The notes under the pieces are model-generated. The model was given only the letters and a program-made list of their open reading frames with translations. It did not search any database and was not told the origin of the DNA. Below, one piece after another: positions 1 to 9,093 of a DNA stretch of 64,000 nucleotides. How positions within the stretch are numbered: the first letter of the stretch is position 1; the number at the start of each line of letters is the position of its first letter. Made by a program: the position numbers and the translations under genes. Source of the stretch: Pseudomonas mohnii (lineage in GTDB: Bacteria > Pseudomonadota > Gammaproteobacteria > Pseudomonadales > Pseudomonadaceae); NCBI RefSeq assembly GCF_900105115.1, contig NZ_FNRV01000001.1, forward strand, positions 2,589,501 to 2,653,500. The letters run 5' to 3'.

Positions 1-101
1 AAGTTGCTGGCGCGAAAGCACAGGAGCGTTCATAGGAGACACCTGGAGTGGGTTAGCGCTGAAATTAGAATTCGTTTTTATCCCTGGCGACTGACCAATA
101 C

Positions 102-302
102 TTAGCCCAACGCAGTTTTGATTTTTCCAAAAATGGTAGTGATCGAAGTACCCATTCCAGTACTGAGCCCGGCAATCACCACCGCCACCATCGCCGCCAC
201 AATGGCGTACTCAATACCCGAAGCCCCGTCGGTATCTTTGGCCAGACTTTTATAGAAAGCGATCTCGGATTTGATCTTCTGAACAACCTTGGCAACAGAC
301 AT
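102..302 (-). CDS. flp: Flp-type pilin (Tad pilus major subunit)
   Basis: 66-residue prepilin, the structural subunit of the Flp (type IVb) pilus assembled by the Tad machine. A short charged leader ends ...KDTDG; the next residues ASGIEYAIVAAMVAVV give the Flp signature, with Glu at +5 and Tyr at +6 after the probable FppA cleavage site (TDG|ASGIEY) and a hydrophobic helix behind it. I chose ATG at 302 because AAGGAG lies 7 nt upstream; a GTG at 323 is in frame but lacks a ribosome site. The gene is divergent from rcpC, so the two share the 303-625 regulatory region. The length matches the family (about 50-75 residues). Confidence 0.93.
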   Translation of the reverse strand: MSVAKVVQKIKSEIAFYKSLAKDTDGASGIEYAIVAAMVAVVIAGLSTGMGTSITTIFGKIKTALG

Positions 303-625
303 GACGTTCTCCTTGATGACCACGGGTGTTGCATCGGCGCAACATGATTCCCCTATGCCAGCACCAGCATTGTCGGCATTTCCCCGGTCAACAACTGTAA
401 GAACGCATTAATACAAAAGTATTAGTCATTTAGTTGGCGTCAGATAACCTGATATTTCAGCTTAATCATTCACTTTTATCAGATATTTCAGTGCCAGTAA
501 TGGCATTTTGCACTAGCTGCGCTAGGGTCAAATAGCGAAATAGTTCAATGTTCATAGCTGCCTTATTGCAAATTTTTCTCGTTCTCTGATATGAATTTTT
601 TGCGCAGCAGGAAAGGGAGAGCCGC
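303..625. promoter_or_regulatory. Divergent flp / rcpC control region with spaced direct repeats
   Basis: 323 bp without a gene, clearly AT-richer than the surroundings. It holds two identical 10-mers GATATTTCAG at 451-460 and 482-491, 31 bp apart (about three helical turns), as expected for a regulator binding one DNA face. PprB, encoded nearby, is the known activator of flp-tad genes in P. aeruginosa, so it is the natural candidate; this is inference and I do not know its consensus. The rcpC ribosome site (GGGAG) lies just before 626. Confidence 0.5.
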
Positions 626-1579
626 ATGAACAGTCGTGCCATTCTGGGTCTTGCCGGACTGTCTCTGGTGGGCGCTGTCATTGCCGGTTACTGGGGTTTT
701 ACCCTGAGCCGGCAACCGGCTGCCGCACCTGTGGTTGCACAGACCGGGATCGTCACCCCGGCAGCCGCCACTCCTCAGGCAGCGGCACCACAGGAAGAAG
801 ACACCCGCCAACCCGTCGTCGTGCTGCTGCATGACATCGCGCCGTTCGTGCAAATCACTGCCGCCGACGTGGCCGTGGAAAAACTCCGCACCGCCCCTGC
901 CGGCAGCCTCACCCGTCTCGATCAAGCGATCGGTCGCGCGCCCTGGCGCAGCCTGCGTGCCGGAACCTGGCTCAGTGACGAAAGCTTCGAAGCCGGCAGC
1001 AAACTGGCGCGGATGATTCGTTCTGACGAACGCGCGCTCGCCGTATCCGTGGACGAAGTCATCAATGCCGGCGGCCAACTGGCACCGGGGGACTATGTCG
1101 ACGTCTTGCTGTTTTTGCGCATGGACGCCATCAACCCCCAACCCTCCGCACAACTGGTGGTTCCGGCATTGCGCGTGTTGGGGGTGGGCGAACAGTTGGG
1201 CCTGACCAACGATGGCCAACCCACCAGCCTGGCCTACAGCAATGATGAGAAGCTCAAGCTGGAACAACAGCGCGCCAACGCCCGTACCGTACTGCTCGCC
1301 GTTCCCGCGCCACTGTTGAGTCGCCTGCTCCTCGCCACCCAGGCCGGGGTGTTACGCCTGGCCGTTCGCAGTGCCGATGAGAAACGCCTGGCCCATTATT
1401 GGGCCGGCGAGCGCGATTCTGCGACCAACCTCACCAACGCCAATCGCGAGTTGATCCAGTTCAATCAACTGGCCATGACCGCACCGCCCAAACCCGTCGT
1501 CGCCAGTGTTCCCGTCGCACCGAGAAAATCGGGCGTGGAAGTCATTCGCGGCAATGAACTCACTCAACAGACCCCCTGA
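626..1579 (+). CDS. rcpC: Flp pilus assembly protein RcpC/CpaB
   Basis: 317-residue CpaB/RcpC family protein, a periplasmic component of the Tad system thought to cooperate with the RcpA secretin. An N-terminal membrane anchor (about residues 5-28) is followed by an Ala/Pro-rich linker and a SAF-like domain (roughly 60-130, including ITAADVAVEKL and the stretch around IGRAPWRSLRAGTWL), then the RcpC domain (SVDEVINAGGQLAPGDYVDVLLF) and a Pro-rich tail. GGGAG lies 8 nt before the ATG. It is the first gene of a plus-strand operon running to 8118, with only 21 bp to rcpA. Confidence 0.92.
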   Translation: MNSRAILGLAGLSLVGAVIAGYWGFTLSRQPAAAPVVAQTGIVTPAAATPQAAAPQEEDTRQPVVVLLHDIAPFVQITAADVAVEKLRTAPAGSLTRLDQAIGRAPWRSLRAGTWLSDESFEAGSKLARMIRSDERALAVSVDEVINAGGQLAPGDYVDVLLFLRMDAINPQPSAQLVVPALRVLGVGEQLGLTNDGQPTSLAYSNDEKLKLEQQRANARTVLLAVPAPLLSRLLLATQAGVLRLAVRSADEKRLAHYWAGERDSATNLTNANRELIQFNQLAMTAPPKPVVASVPVAPRKSGVEVIRGNELTQQTP

Positions 1580-1600
1580 ATCGAGCAAGGACGCCTTTCC

Positions 1601-2863
1601 ATGCGCAGACGTATTATTCCGTTATTCAACGGTTTGATCTGGGCCGTCTTGATCGGTGGCATGCCGTTGACCGCCGCCGTCGCGGCAGGCGGAAACTGTG
1701 CCGCACTGGGCCCGTTACCCGCCACCGTGGAAATCGGCGAAGGGCAGCAACAGGAACTGCAGTCGCCCGTTCCCATCACCCGCCTGGCCGTGGGGGACCC
1801 GAAGATCGCCGACGTGCGGGTCAATGGCAACCAGGCGTTCCTGCTCACCGGGATGGCCCCCGGCACCACCAGCCTGATGGTCTGGACCGCCTGCGCCAGT
1901 GCACCGCGCCAAAGCATGGTGTTCGTCCAGGGGCGCGCCACCGCGGCCATGACCAGGGCCGCGCGGCTGCCATCGGATGATCCGTCGCTGCCGTCGCAGG
2001 TGCAGACCGACATCCGTTTCGTCGAAGTCAGCCGGACCAAACTCAAAGAAGCCAGCACCTCGATCTATGGCAAGAACTCGAATTTCCTGTTCGGCTCCCC
2101 TGGCACAGTGCCCAATACCGGGGTGACGCCCCGCGTACTCCCGCTGCGCAACATCGATCCGCGCATCGCCGCCCCCAGCATTCCCCTGGCCAACGACGTG
2201 TTCAATATCGTCGCCGGTGGCGGTAACTTCCTCGCCATCATCAATGCCATGGAAAGCAGCGGCTTCGCCTACACCCTGGCACGCCCAAGCCTGGTCGCCC
2301 TGAGTGGGCAGAGCGCGAGCTTTCTCGCCGGCGGGGAAATCCCGATCCCGATTCCCAGCGCCAACAGCAACAGCTACTCGATCGAATACAAGGAATTCGG
2401 CATCCGCCTGACGCTCACGCCAACGGTGGTCAGCAACGATCAGATCGCCCTCAAGGTTGCCCCCGAGGTCAGCGAACTGGACTACAACAATGCCGTGACC
2501 ATCGGCGGCACCACGGTGCCGGCGTTCACCATTCGCCGCACGGACACCAGCATCTCCCTGGCTGACGGCGAGAGCTTTGTCATCAGTGGTTTGATCAGCA
2601 CGCAAAACGGCTCGCAGGTCAGCAAGTTTCCGGGCCTGGGTGACATTCCGATTCTCGGCGCGTTTTTCCGCAGTTCTTCGATCAGCCGCGAAGAGCGTGA
2701 ACTGCTGATGATCGTCACCCCGCATCTGGTCCAGCCGTTGGCCGCCAACGCGCAGCTGCCGTCGTTGCCCGGCGAGAAACTGCGCAACTACGACCCCAAC
2801 TGGTATCGCCTGTACTTCCTCGAAAACGGCGACTTCGATAAACGCAGCGGGTTATCGCAATGA
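1601..2863 (+). CDS. rcpA: Tad secretin RcpA/CpaC (outer-membrane channel)
   Basis: 420-residue type II/III secretin forming the outer-membrane pore of the Flp pilus. It has a signal peptide (about residues 1-30), an N-terminal pilus-assembly/BON-like domain (IGEGQQQELQSPVPITRLAVGDPKIADVRV split across about 45-75), and the C-terminal secretin domain from about residue 190. The end carries the typical secretin run SKFPGLGDIPILGAFFRS followed by REERELLMIVTPHLV. The length fits CpaC proteins. AAGGA precedes the ATG, and the stop overlaps the tadZ start (ATGA), which indicates translational coupling. Confidence 0.94.
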   Translation: MRRRIIPLFNGLIWAVLIGGMPLTAAVAAGGNCAALGPLPATVEIGEGQQQELQSPVPITRLAVGDPKIADVRVNGNQAFLLTGMAPGTTSLMVWTACASAPRQSMVFVQGRATAAMTRAARLPSDDPSLPSQVQTDIRFVEVSRTKLKEASTSIYGKNSNFLFGSPGTVPNTGVTPRVLPLRNIDPRIAAPSIPLANDVFNIVAGGGNFLAIINAMESSGFAYTLARPSLVALSGQSASFLAGGEIPIPIPSANSNSYSIEYKEFGIRLTLTPTVVSNDQIALKVAPEVSELDYNNAVTIGGTTVPAFTIRRTDTSISLADGESFVISGLISTQNGSQVSKFPGLGDIPILGAFFRSSSISREERELLMIVTPHLVQPLAANAQLPSLPGEKLRNYDPNWYRLYFLENGDFDKRSGLSQ

Positions 2864-4047
2864 GCCAGAACCTGAGCCAGACCTTCCTCGCGATCACGCG
2901 CAACCACACTGACCTGGAGTGGCTGCAGGGCGCCCTCGCGCCGCTGGGTCAAGTGGTCAGTGCCGGCTCCGGCAGTCTCGACGAACTGCTGGCGCTGGTG
3001 GATGTGACCTTCGCCAGCCTGGTGTTCGTCGGCCTCGACCGCGAACACGTAGTGGCCCAATGCGCGTTGATCGAGGGCGCCCTGGAAGCCAAGCCGATGC
3101 TGGCGATCGTCGCCTTGGGTGACGGCATGGACAACCAGCTCGTGCTCAATGCCATGCGCGCGGGGGCGCGGGATTTCGTTTCGTATGGTTCGCGCTCCAG
3201 TGAAGTCGCCGGGCTGGTACGCCGCCTGAGCAAACGCCTGCCGGCCGTGACACCGAGCACCCAACTGGGTGGCCTGACCGTGCTGTATGGCGTGCAGAGC
3301 AATGCCGACGGCGCGCTGCTCGCCAATCACATGGCGCAGGTGGTGCAGAAGAGCGGACAGCAAACCCTCTTGCTCGACCTGGGTCTGCCGCGCGGTGACA
3401 GCCTGGCCTTGCTCGGGCTGGAGAGTTCGTTTCACTTCGGCGATGCCTTGCGGCATTTGCGCCGACTCGACGCGACCCTGATCGACAGTGCCTTCACCCG
3501 TTGCGAAGTCGGGGTGCGAATCCTCGCCTACGCCAGTCACGATGAGCCGCTGGAGCACACCAGCGCCGCCGAGTTGTACATGCTGCTCAGCGCCCTGCGC
3601 CAACACTTCCAGCACATCGTGGTCAACCTCACCGGGCAACCGGACAGCGAAGCCCTGCGCACCTTCGTCAGCCATTGCGACAAGCTGTTGTGGTACACCG
3701 ATCAGAACGTGCTCGACTGCCGCCGCAACCTCGAAGTGCTCAATCTGTGGCGCGAAAAAGGCATGAAGCTCGATCACGCCCGGCTGTTGGTGGATCGCTA
3801 CTTGCGCGCCGTCGCGCCGGACTCCGACGCCCTGGGCAAAAGCTTCGGCATGGAGGTCATCGCCACCCTCGCCTACAGCCCCGAGGTGCGCCTGAACGCC
3901 AAGAATCAGGGCGTGACCCTGTTCGAACTGGCGCCACGGGAAGTCCTTACGCAAAGCCTGCGCACCCTCGGAGAACGCCTGGCCAAGCGTTCCGAAAACC
4001 TGGCCAAGCCCAAGTCCTGGTTCAGCCGTTTGAGAGGTGCGCAATGA
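2860..4047 (+). CDS. tadZ: Pilus assembly/localisation ATPase-like protein TadZ/CpaE
   Basis: 395-residue TadZ/CpaE family protein, which localises the Tad machine at the pole. The N-terminal about 120 residues form a receiver-like fold (ASLVFVGLDRE, MLAIVALGDGMDNQ, MRAGARDFVSYG). The rest is MinD/ParA-like, but the expected deviant Walker A is changed to YGVQSNADGALLANHMA with no P-loop lysine, so nucleotide hydrolysis is doubtful; such loss is known among TadZ proteins. The start overlaps the rcpA stop and the stop overlaps the tadA start (both ATGA), placing it firmly in the tad operon. Confidence 0.9.
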   Translation: MSQNLSQTFLAITRNHTDLEWLQGALAPLGQVVSAGSGSLDELLALVDVTFASLVFVGLDREHVVAQCALIEGALEAKPMLAIVALGDGMDNQLVLNAMRAGARDFVSYGSRSSEVAGLVRRLSKRLPAVTPSTQLGGLTVLYGVQSNADGALLANHMAQVVQKSGQQTLLLDLGLPRGDSLALLGLESSFHFGDALRHLRRLDATLIDSAFTRCEVGVRILAYASHDEPLEHTSAAELYMLLSALRQHFQHIVVNLTGQPDSEALRTFVSHCDKLLWYTDQNVLDCRRNLEVLNLWREKGMKLDHARLLVDRYLRAVAPDSDALGKSFGMEVIATLAYSPEVRLNAKNQGVTLFELAPREVLTQSLRTLGERLAKRSENLAKPKSWFSRLRGAQ

Positions 4048-5324
4048 GCGGCGAAAAACTGTTCGGTGTGGCGCAACGCAGCGTGGCCGGCAACACCGAC
4101 CATGAAGGCCTGAAACTGGTGCTGCACCGCTACATCATCGATGCGATCGAAGAGTCGGGCAAAAACCTCCTGGAAGGATCGCGGCAGACGCTGTCGCAAT
4201 TCGTCATCGACAAAGTGGCCGAATACATCGCGCGCCTGCACCTGGCGATTTCCCGTTATGAGATGGAGCGCCTGGCCGAAGAGATCGTCGACGAGCTCAC
4301 CGGTTTCGGCCCGCTGGAAGTGTTGTTGCGAGATTCGGCGGTGACCGAAATTCTGGTCAACGGCCCGCACCGGGTGTTCATCGAGCGCGACGGTTTGCTG
4401 CACCAGAGTGATTTGCGCTTCATCGATGCGCACCACGTCGAACGCGTTATCCAGCGCATTCTCGCGCCCCTCGGCCGGCGGCTCGATGAGTCGTCGCCGA
4501 TGGTCGATGCGCGCTTGCCGGACGGCAGCCGGGTCAACGCGATCATTCCGCCGATTGCCCTCGATGGCCCGTGCCTGTCGATCCGCAAGTTCCGCCAGGA
4601 CATGCTCAACAGCACCGACCTGATGACCATGCAGACCATCGACCAGGCGATCTACGACTTCCTCAAGGAAGCCGTGGGCAAGCGCTGCAACATTCTGATC
4701 AGCGGCGGCACCGGCACCGGCAAGACCACGCTGTTGAACATTCTCAGCCAACTGATCAATCCCCAAGAACGGCTGGTGACCATCGAGGACATTGCCGAAC
4801 TGCAACTGGGCCACCCTCATGTGGTGCGCCTGGAGACCCGTCCGCCGAATGCCGAGGGCCACGGCGAAGTGAAGTCCAGCGACCTGATTCGCAACGCCCT
4901 GCGGATGCGCCCGGACCGCATCATCCTCGGCGAGATCCGCGGTGTCGAAGTGGTCGATGTGCTCACCGCCATGAACACCGGCCACGACGGTTCAATGAGC
5001 ACCGTGCACGCCAACAATGCACAGGATGCGCTGCTGCGCCTGGAAACCCTGGTCGGCCTGACGGGCCGCAGCATCGCCGAACGCACCTTGCGGCAAATGA
5101 TCTGCGCGGCGCTGGACGTGGTGATCCAGTTGACGCGCTTGCCCGATGGCCGTCGCTGCGTCAGCGAGGTCGTGGAGGTGATCGGCATCCGTGAAGATGT
5201 GTATGTGACCAATACGCTGTTCCGCCTCGACCGTCGCAGCGGCTTCGGTTTCATGCGCGAAGCGGTCAACCCTGCCGGTGACAAACTGCGTCGCGAATCG
5301 GCGCTCTCTCCCTCGGCGTACTGA
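4044..5324 (+). CDS. tadA: Tad secretion ATPase TadA/CpaF
   Basis: 426-residue GSPII_E/VirB11-family hexameric ATPase that powers Flp pilus assembly from the cytoplasmic side. An N-terminal helical domain (about 1-150) precedes the ATPase core, with Walker A GGTGTGKTTLLN, an Asp box around VTIEDIAELQL, Walker B RIILGEIRG and the His box MSTVHANNAQDALLRL. The ATG at 4044 overlaps the tadZ stop. The reading frame is open for another 123 codons upstream inside tadZ, but the coupled start gives the normal family length. tadB follows after 10 bp. Confidence 0.95.
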   Translation: MSGEKLFGVAQRSVAGNTDHEGLKLVLHRYIIDAIEESGKNLLEGSRQTLSQFVIDKVAEYIARLHLAISRYEMERLAEEIVDELTGFGPLEVLLRDSAVTEILVNGPHRVFIERDGLLHQSDLRFIDAHHVERVIQRILAPLGRRLDESSPMVDARLPDGSRVNAIIPPIALDGPCLSIRKFRQDMLNSTDLMTMQTIDQAIYDFLKEAVGKRCNILISGGTGTGKTTLLNILSQLINPQERLVTIEDIAELQLGHPHVVRLETRPPNAEGHGEVKSSDLIRNALRMRPDRIILGEIRGVEVVDVLTAMNTGHDGSMSTVHANNAQDALLRLETLVGLTGRSIAERTLRQMICAALDVVIQLTRLPDGRRCVSEVVEVIGIREDVYVTNTLFRLDRRSGFGFMREAVNPAGDKLRRESALSPSAY

Positions 5325-5334
5325 AGGTTACAGC

Positions 5335-6219
5335 ATGCTCAAATCGCTGCTGCTCATCCTCGTTTGCCTGGCCTTGCTCGGCCTGTCGGCCCGCCTGCTT
5401 TACCGCGGGTTGCGCCAGCCCGGCACCCAGCGCGTCCTGGAACGCCTGACCCAGGGGCAACCCGAACGGGTGGTGCAGAAATCGTCCTGGGTGGCACTGG
5501 ATCGCGCCTTTTTGCGTGCAGGCCTCGGGCGGCCCACGGAGCGCCTGGGGCTATGGCTGACACTTTGGGGGCTGGCTGTCTTGCTCGGGGTCGCGGCGGG
5601 CGGCTGGGTCGGTCTTTTCATTCTGTTGCTGCTGCCGCCGCTGTTTCTACACTTGTACATCGGTTGGCGCTATCAACGCCGGCTCAAGCGCATGATCGAG
5701 CAATTGCCGTCGCTGCTTGACCATGCGGTGCGCAGCCTGAAGTCCGGACGCACCCTGGCCGATGCGGTACTGGGCGCCATCAACGTTGCCGAAGACCCGC
5801 TGAAAAACGCCCTGGGCCGGGTGCAACGCAGTGTGCAGTTGGGCGTCAGTCTGCCCGACGCCGCCTCGGACTTTGCCGAGTTGTACGACAAAGACGAACT
5901 GCGCCTGTTCGCACTCGGCTTGAAGGTCAACCATCGCTATGGCGGCAACGCCAGCGAGTTGTTGGAAAACCTGATCAAGCTGATCCGCGAACGCGAGCAA
6001 GCGGCTCGCCAATTGAGTGCCATGACCGGCGAAACCCGCGTCACGGCGGTGGTCCTGGCCCTGCTGCCGGTCACCGTCGCCGGCTACTTTCTGATCTCCA
6101 ATCCTAAGTACCTGCTCAGCATGTGGAACGACGGCTCCGGGCAATGGATGCTGGTGAGCGCCCTCCTCTTGCAGGTGTTCGGCTGTCTGGCACTGTGGCG
6201 GATGTTGCGTAGCCTATGA
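5335..6219 (+). CDS. tadB: Tad inner-membrane platform protein TadB
   Basis: 294-residue type II secretion F-domain protein, one of two polytopic platform proteins of the Tad machine. Hydrophobic segments lie near the N-terminus (MLKSLLLILVCLALLGL), at about residues 78-115 and at the C-terminus (VVLALLPVTVAGYF and the final LLLQVFGCLALW). The cytoplasmic T2SSF domain is in the middle (QLPSLLDHAVRSLKSGRTL). I placed the start at 5335 (GAAGG upstream), because the in-frame upstream ATG at 5278 lies inside tadA and would add 19 charged residues. The stop overlaps the tadC ATG. Confidence 0.92.
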   Translation: MLKSLLLILVCLALLGLSARLLYRGLRQPGTQRVLERLTQGQPERVVQKSSWVALDRAFLRAGLGRPTERLGLWLTLWGLAVLLGVAAGGWVGLFILLLLPPLFLHLYIGWRYQRRLKRMIEQLPSLLDHAVRSLKSGRTLADAVLGAINVAEDPLKNALGRVQRSVQLGVSLPDAASDFAELYDKDELRLFALGLKVNHRYGGNASELLENLIKLIREREQAARQLSAMTGETRVTAVVLALLPVTVAGYFLISNPKYLLSMWNDGSGQWMLVSALLLQVFGCLALWRMLRSL

Positions 6220-7106
6220 ACCTGTCCATGTTGCTGAGCTCATTGCTGTTTCTGTTGGCATCGCTGCTGCTGTTGAGCGTCGTGCTGGAACTGCGTCGGC
6301 GTGCGCGGCAAGTGGTGCGACGACTGGACGGCAAGGCGCCGAGCGAGCCCCGCTTGAGTCAATGGCTGCTGGCCCTGGGCACCAGTCGGCTGGGGCAGCA
6401 GTCGGTCAAACTCGATAACGAAACCCAGACACTGCTCAACGGCCTCGGCTGGCGCACCGCGCGCAAACGCGCCCTGTATGCGGCGTTCCAGGTCGGCGTG
6501 CCAGTGCTGGCACTGGCCCTGAGTGTGCTGATTCAGGAGCTGTTCTTTGCGCACGTCACCCATCGCTGGGTCGCGCCGACGTTTGCCACCGGCATGGGCT
6601 ATCTGCTGCCCAAACGCCTGCTGGCGATGGCTGTACAGCATCGCAAAAAAAAGCTGGCGATCGAGATTTCCACCTTCATTCCGTTGCTGCGCATCCTGTT
6701 CGAATCAGGCATGGCCGTGGAGCAATCGCTGCGCGTGTTGAGCAACGACGGCAAACAGCTGATGCCCACGCTCACCCATGAACTGCGCCTGGTGTTGGCC
6801 CGGGTCGATTCCGGCCTGGAACTGGGCGATGAACTGAACAAGGCGAGCCGCTTGCTGGCGGTGGATGAGTTCACCGACACCTGCGTGATTCTGCAACAGC
6901 TGATCCATCAGGGCGGCGGTGCGATGAAGTCGCTGCTGGCACTCAAGCTGTTGCTCGATGACCGGCGCCTGACGCGCCTGCAGGAATACATTTCCAAGAT
7001 GTCCGCCAAAATGTCCGTCGTGATGATGCTGTTCCTCTTCCCGGCGTTATTGATCGTACTGGCCGGCCCGGGCCTCACCGCCCTGAGCCGGGCCTTTGCT
7101 TCTTAG
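6216..7106 (+). CDS. tadC: Tad inner-membrane platform protein TadC
   Basis: 296-residue T2SSF-domain membrane protein, partner of TadB. The N-terminal helix is very Leu-rich (MNLSMLLSSLLFLLASLLLL); central membrane segments lie around ALALSVLIQELFF and a final one at MLFLFPALLIVLAGPGL. The T2SSF domain (IEISTFIPLLRILFESGMAVEQSLR) lies at about residues 148-280. The ATG overlaps the tadB stop. tadD begins 10 bp after the TAG. The length agrees with the family. Confidence 0.92.
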   Translation: MNLSMLLSSLLFLLASLLLLSVVLELRRRARQVVRRLDGKAPSEPRLSQWLLALGTSRLGQQSVKLDNETQTLLNGLGWRTARKRALYAAFQVGVPVLALALSVLIQELFFAHVTHRWVAPTFATGMGYLLPKRLLAMAVQHRKKKLAIEISTFIPLLRILFESGMAVEQSLRVLSNDGKQLMPTLTHELRLVLARVDSGLELGDELNKASRLLAVDEFTDTCVILQQLIHQGGGAMKSLLALKLLLDDRRLTRLQEYISKMSAKMSVVMMLFLFPALLIVLAGPGLTALSRAFAS

Positions 7107-7116
7107 AGGGATCGTG

Positions 7117-7830
7117 ATGAAAGTAGTGATTGCCGGTTTGAGTCTGCTGTTGCTGGGCGGCTGCGCGAGCAACGGCCAGACACCCTGGAACGCCCTGACC
7201 GACTCCGCCAGTTGCGGCAAGTTGAGTTCCGAAGAACAGCTGTCGCTGAACCTTGCGGACGACATGGCCAATGACGGCAAGCTGCACGCCAGCCTGGCCA
7301 ATCTGCAGAACCTGCCGGACAACCTGGCCGATGTGCGCTTGCGCAAGGCCAAGGTCTATCGACTGCTGGGCCGCAACGAAGCCGAGCCGCTGTACCGCAG
7401 CCTGCTCGGCGGCTGCAAGGCGGCCGAGGCCGAACATGGCCTGGGTCAACTTGCTGCCGCACGGGGCGACAACGGCCAGGCCCAGTCGCACCTGCAACGG
7501 GCGGCACGCCTGGCGCCCACCGACGAAAAAATCCGCAACGACCTCGGTGTGGTGTACCTCAATCAATTGCGTGTCGAAGACGCCCGATTCGAATTCCTGA
7601 CCGCCCTTGAACTCAAGCAAAACAACACATTGGCAGGACTGAATCTGGTGACATTGCTGATCTATCAGGACGACTGGAGCCGCGCCGCCGAACTGGTCAG
7701 CCGCCTCGGCCTGAGCCCCGCCCAAGTCACCGAGGCCCAGGCCCGAGCGGAAAGACTCAAGGCGCCAGCCAAGTCCGCCCCGACCGTCGCCGCGCAAGTC
7801 GCCGTCGCCACCGCACCCGCCCTTCAGTAG
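7117..7830 (+). CDS. tadD: Tad pilotin-like TPR lipoprotein TadD
   Basis: 237-residue lipoprotein with a lipobox LLGGC at about residues 15-19 (MKVVIAGLSLLLLGGCASN) and tetratricopeptide-like repeats in about 60-190 (AEHGLGQLAAARGDNGQAQ, NDLGVVYLNQLRVEDAR). TadD proteins help the secretin reach or assemble in the outer membrane. I chose ATG 7117 because AGAGGG lies just upstream and this start gives an intact signal peptide; the alternative at 7096 lies inside tadC. It ends in an Ala/Pro-rich tail. Confidence 0.9.
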   Translation: MKVVIAGLSLLLLGGCASNGQTPWNALTDSASCGKLSSEEQLSLNLADDMANDGKLHASLANLQNLPDNLADVRLRKAKVYRLLGRNEAEPLYRSLLGGCKAAEAEHGLGQLAAARGDNGQAQSHLQRAARLAPTDEKIRNDLGVVYLNQLRVEDARFEFLTALELKQNNTLAGLNLVTLLIYQDDWSRAAELVSRLGLSPAQVTEAQARAERLKAPAKSAPTVAAQVAVATAPALQ

Positions 7831-7842
7831 GGAGAACCCAGG

Positions 7843-8118
7843 ATGAAACCGACCACCCTCTGCTGCCTCGGCCTGCTGGCCCTGCCCCTCACCAGCCACG
7901 CCATCGACCCCGGCCCGGCCTCGCCACAACAACAGGAAACCGAAGGCTGGCTGCAACTGCAAAGCAGCAAGAACGCCGCTTCGCAAAAACTGCAAACCGC
8001 TACCGCAACCGAACGCGAACTGACCATGCAGCGCTGGTTGAAGACTTATCAGCACGAGATCCCGCAGTTCTTTGATCAGGATGCGGGCGGGAAGGTGGAC
8101 AGTGGGTCGGGGAATTAG
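7843..8118 (+). CDS. DUF3613 small exported protein of the tad operon
   Basis: 91-residue protein with a cleavable signal peptide (MKPTTLCCLGLLALPLTSHA, cut before IDPG). The mature part has a Gln-rich helix and the conserved stretch ERELTMQRWLKTYQHEIPQFF typical of DUF3613 proteins, which are found next to tadD in Pseudomonas (the PA4298 position). Its role in the pilus is unknown. It starts 12 bp after tadD behind GGAGAACCC, so it is the last gene of the rcpC-to-tadD operon. Confidence 0.75.
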   Translation: MKPTTLCCLGLLALPLTSHAIDPGPASPQQQETEGWLQLQSSKNAASQKLQTATATERELTMQRWLKTYQHEIPQFFDQDAGGKVDSGSGN

Positions 8119-8239
8119 CGTTGGTGGTTTGCGGCCATGGGGTGGACGCAATCCTGTAGGGTCGCCGTAAGGGCGAAGCCATAAGTCGCGGTTACCGCGG
8201 AAACGGATAGGTCCACCATCCAAAAAACCGATGGCATAT

Positions 8240-9031
8240 TCAGTGCGCCGTCACCCGCTGCCGCAACCCGGAACCGCTCGGCGAAAGCGCCAACGCCAAC
8301 TGCGTCCGATTATGCATATGGGTCAAGCGCAGCACCTGGGACACATACAGTTTTACCGTGTTCTCGGTGATCCCCAACTCACAGGCAATCTGATAATTGG
8401 TCAGCCCCTTGCCCACCAGCCGCGCCACATCCAGTTGCCTGGGTGACAACTGATTGAAAATCGCCGGGATCTCTACCCGATCCGCTTCGCTGACGGCCTC
8501 ATCGCCCGATTCCCCCGAAACCGACGAAAGCGGAGTCCGGCGAACCTTGTCCAGGTCCTGATACAGGTCCTCGATCGACTCGGACAGGTACTGCAGCTTC
8601 TGATCCAGGTGTCCCAGTTGCAGCGCCTTGTGCCGTTCCTGCAAGACCAGCTCCTGCCGCTGCAAGCCTTCGAGCAGCTCCCTCAGATCAATCGGCTTTT
8701 GGTAGTAATCGGCAAAACCGGCACGCAATGCCTTGATCACATCCTGCTTGTCCGCATGCCCGGTCAGCATGATCGCCTCGAACGCGCGGTGTTTTCCGGA
8801 CAGCCGTTGCAGCTCCAGAACCAGTTGAATGCCGTCCAGACCCGGCATGTGCAAATCACAGAGCACCAAGCCGATATCAGGGTCTTCGTTGAACCGCTCA
8901 ATGGCTTGATGGCTGGACCCGCAGGCAACGGAACGGTAGCCGCGGCTCTCAAGAAATTCGCAGAGTTCTTCAACGATGAATGGCTGATCGTCGACCACAA
9001 GGACTTTTACTGCCGAGTTACGCTTGCTCAC
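8240..9031 (-). CDS. pprB: LuxR-family response regulator PprB
   Basis: 263-residue response regulator. An N-terminal receiver domain (VLVVDDQPF, phospho-acceptor Asp in LVLCDLHMPGLDG, Lys in YYQKPID) is followed by a coiled-coil linker (about 125-175) and a C-terminal GerE/LuxR helix-turn-helix (LSPRQLDVARLVGKGLTNYQ and ELGITENTVKLYVSQVL). In P. aeruginosa PprB with kinase PprA activates flp-tad, cupE and bapA. I chose GTG at 9031 because AGGGAG lies 6 nt upstream; a TTG at 9037 directly abuts that site and is unlikely. The partner kinase is at 10115-12868. Confidence 0.9.
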   Translation of the reverse strand: MSKRNSAVKVLVVDDQPFIVEELCEFLESRGYRSVACGSSHQAIERFNEDPDIGLVLCDLHMPGLDGIQLVLELQRLSGKHRAFEAIMLTGHADKQDVIKALRAGFADYYQKPIDLRELLEGLQRQELVLQERHKALQLGHLDQKLQYLSESIEDLYQDLDKVRRTPLSSVSGESGDEAVSEADRVEIPAIFNQLSPRQLDVARLVGKGLTNYQIACELGITENTVKLYVSQVLRLTHMHNRTQLALALSPSGSGLRQRVTAH

Positions 9032-9093
9032 GTGCAACTCCCTGCCAGGTCAAAGGCTGACCGTTTTTCCAATCACAGCTCAGGGCTGTACAA

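Noticed and set aside
8142..8230. Possible REP element (GTCGCGGTTACCGCGG) between the DUF3613 gene and pprB
   Set aside because: It has a dyad but does not match the REP core of the other elements closely enough to call.
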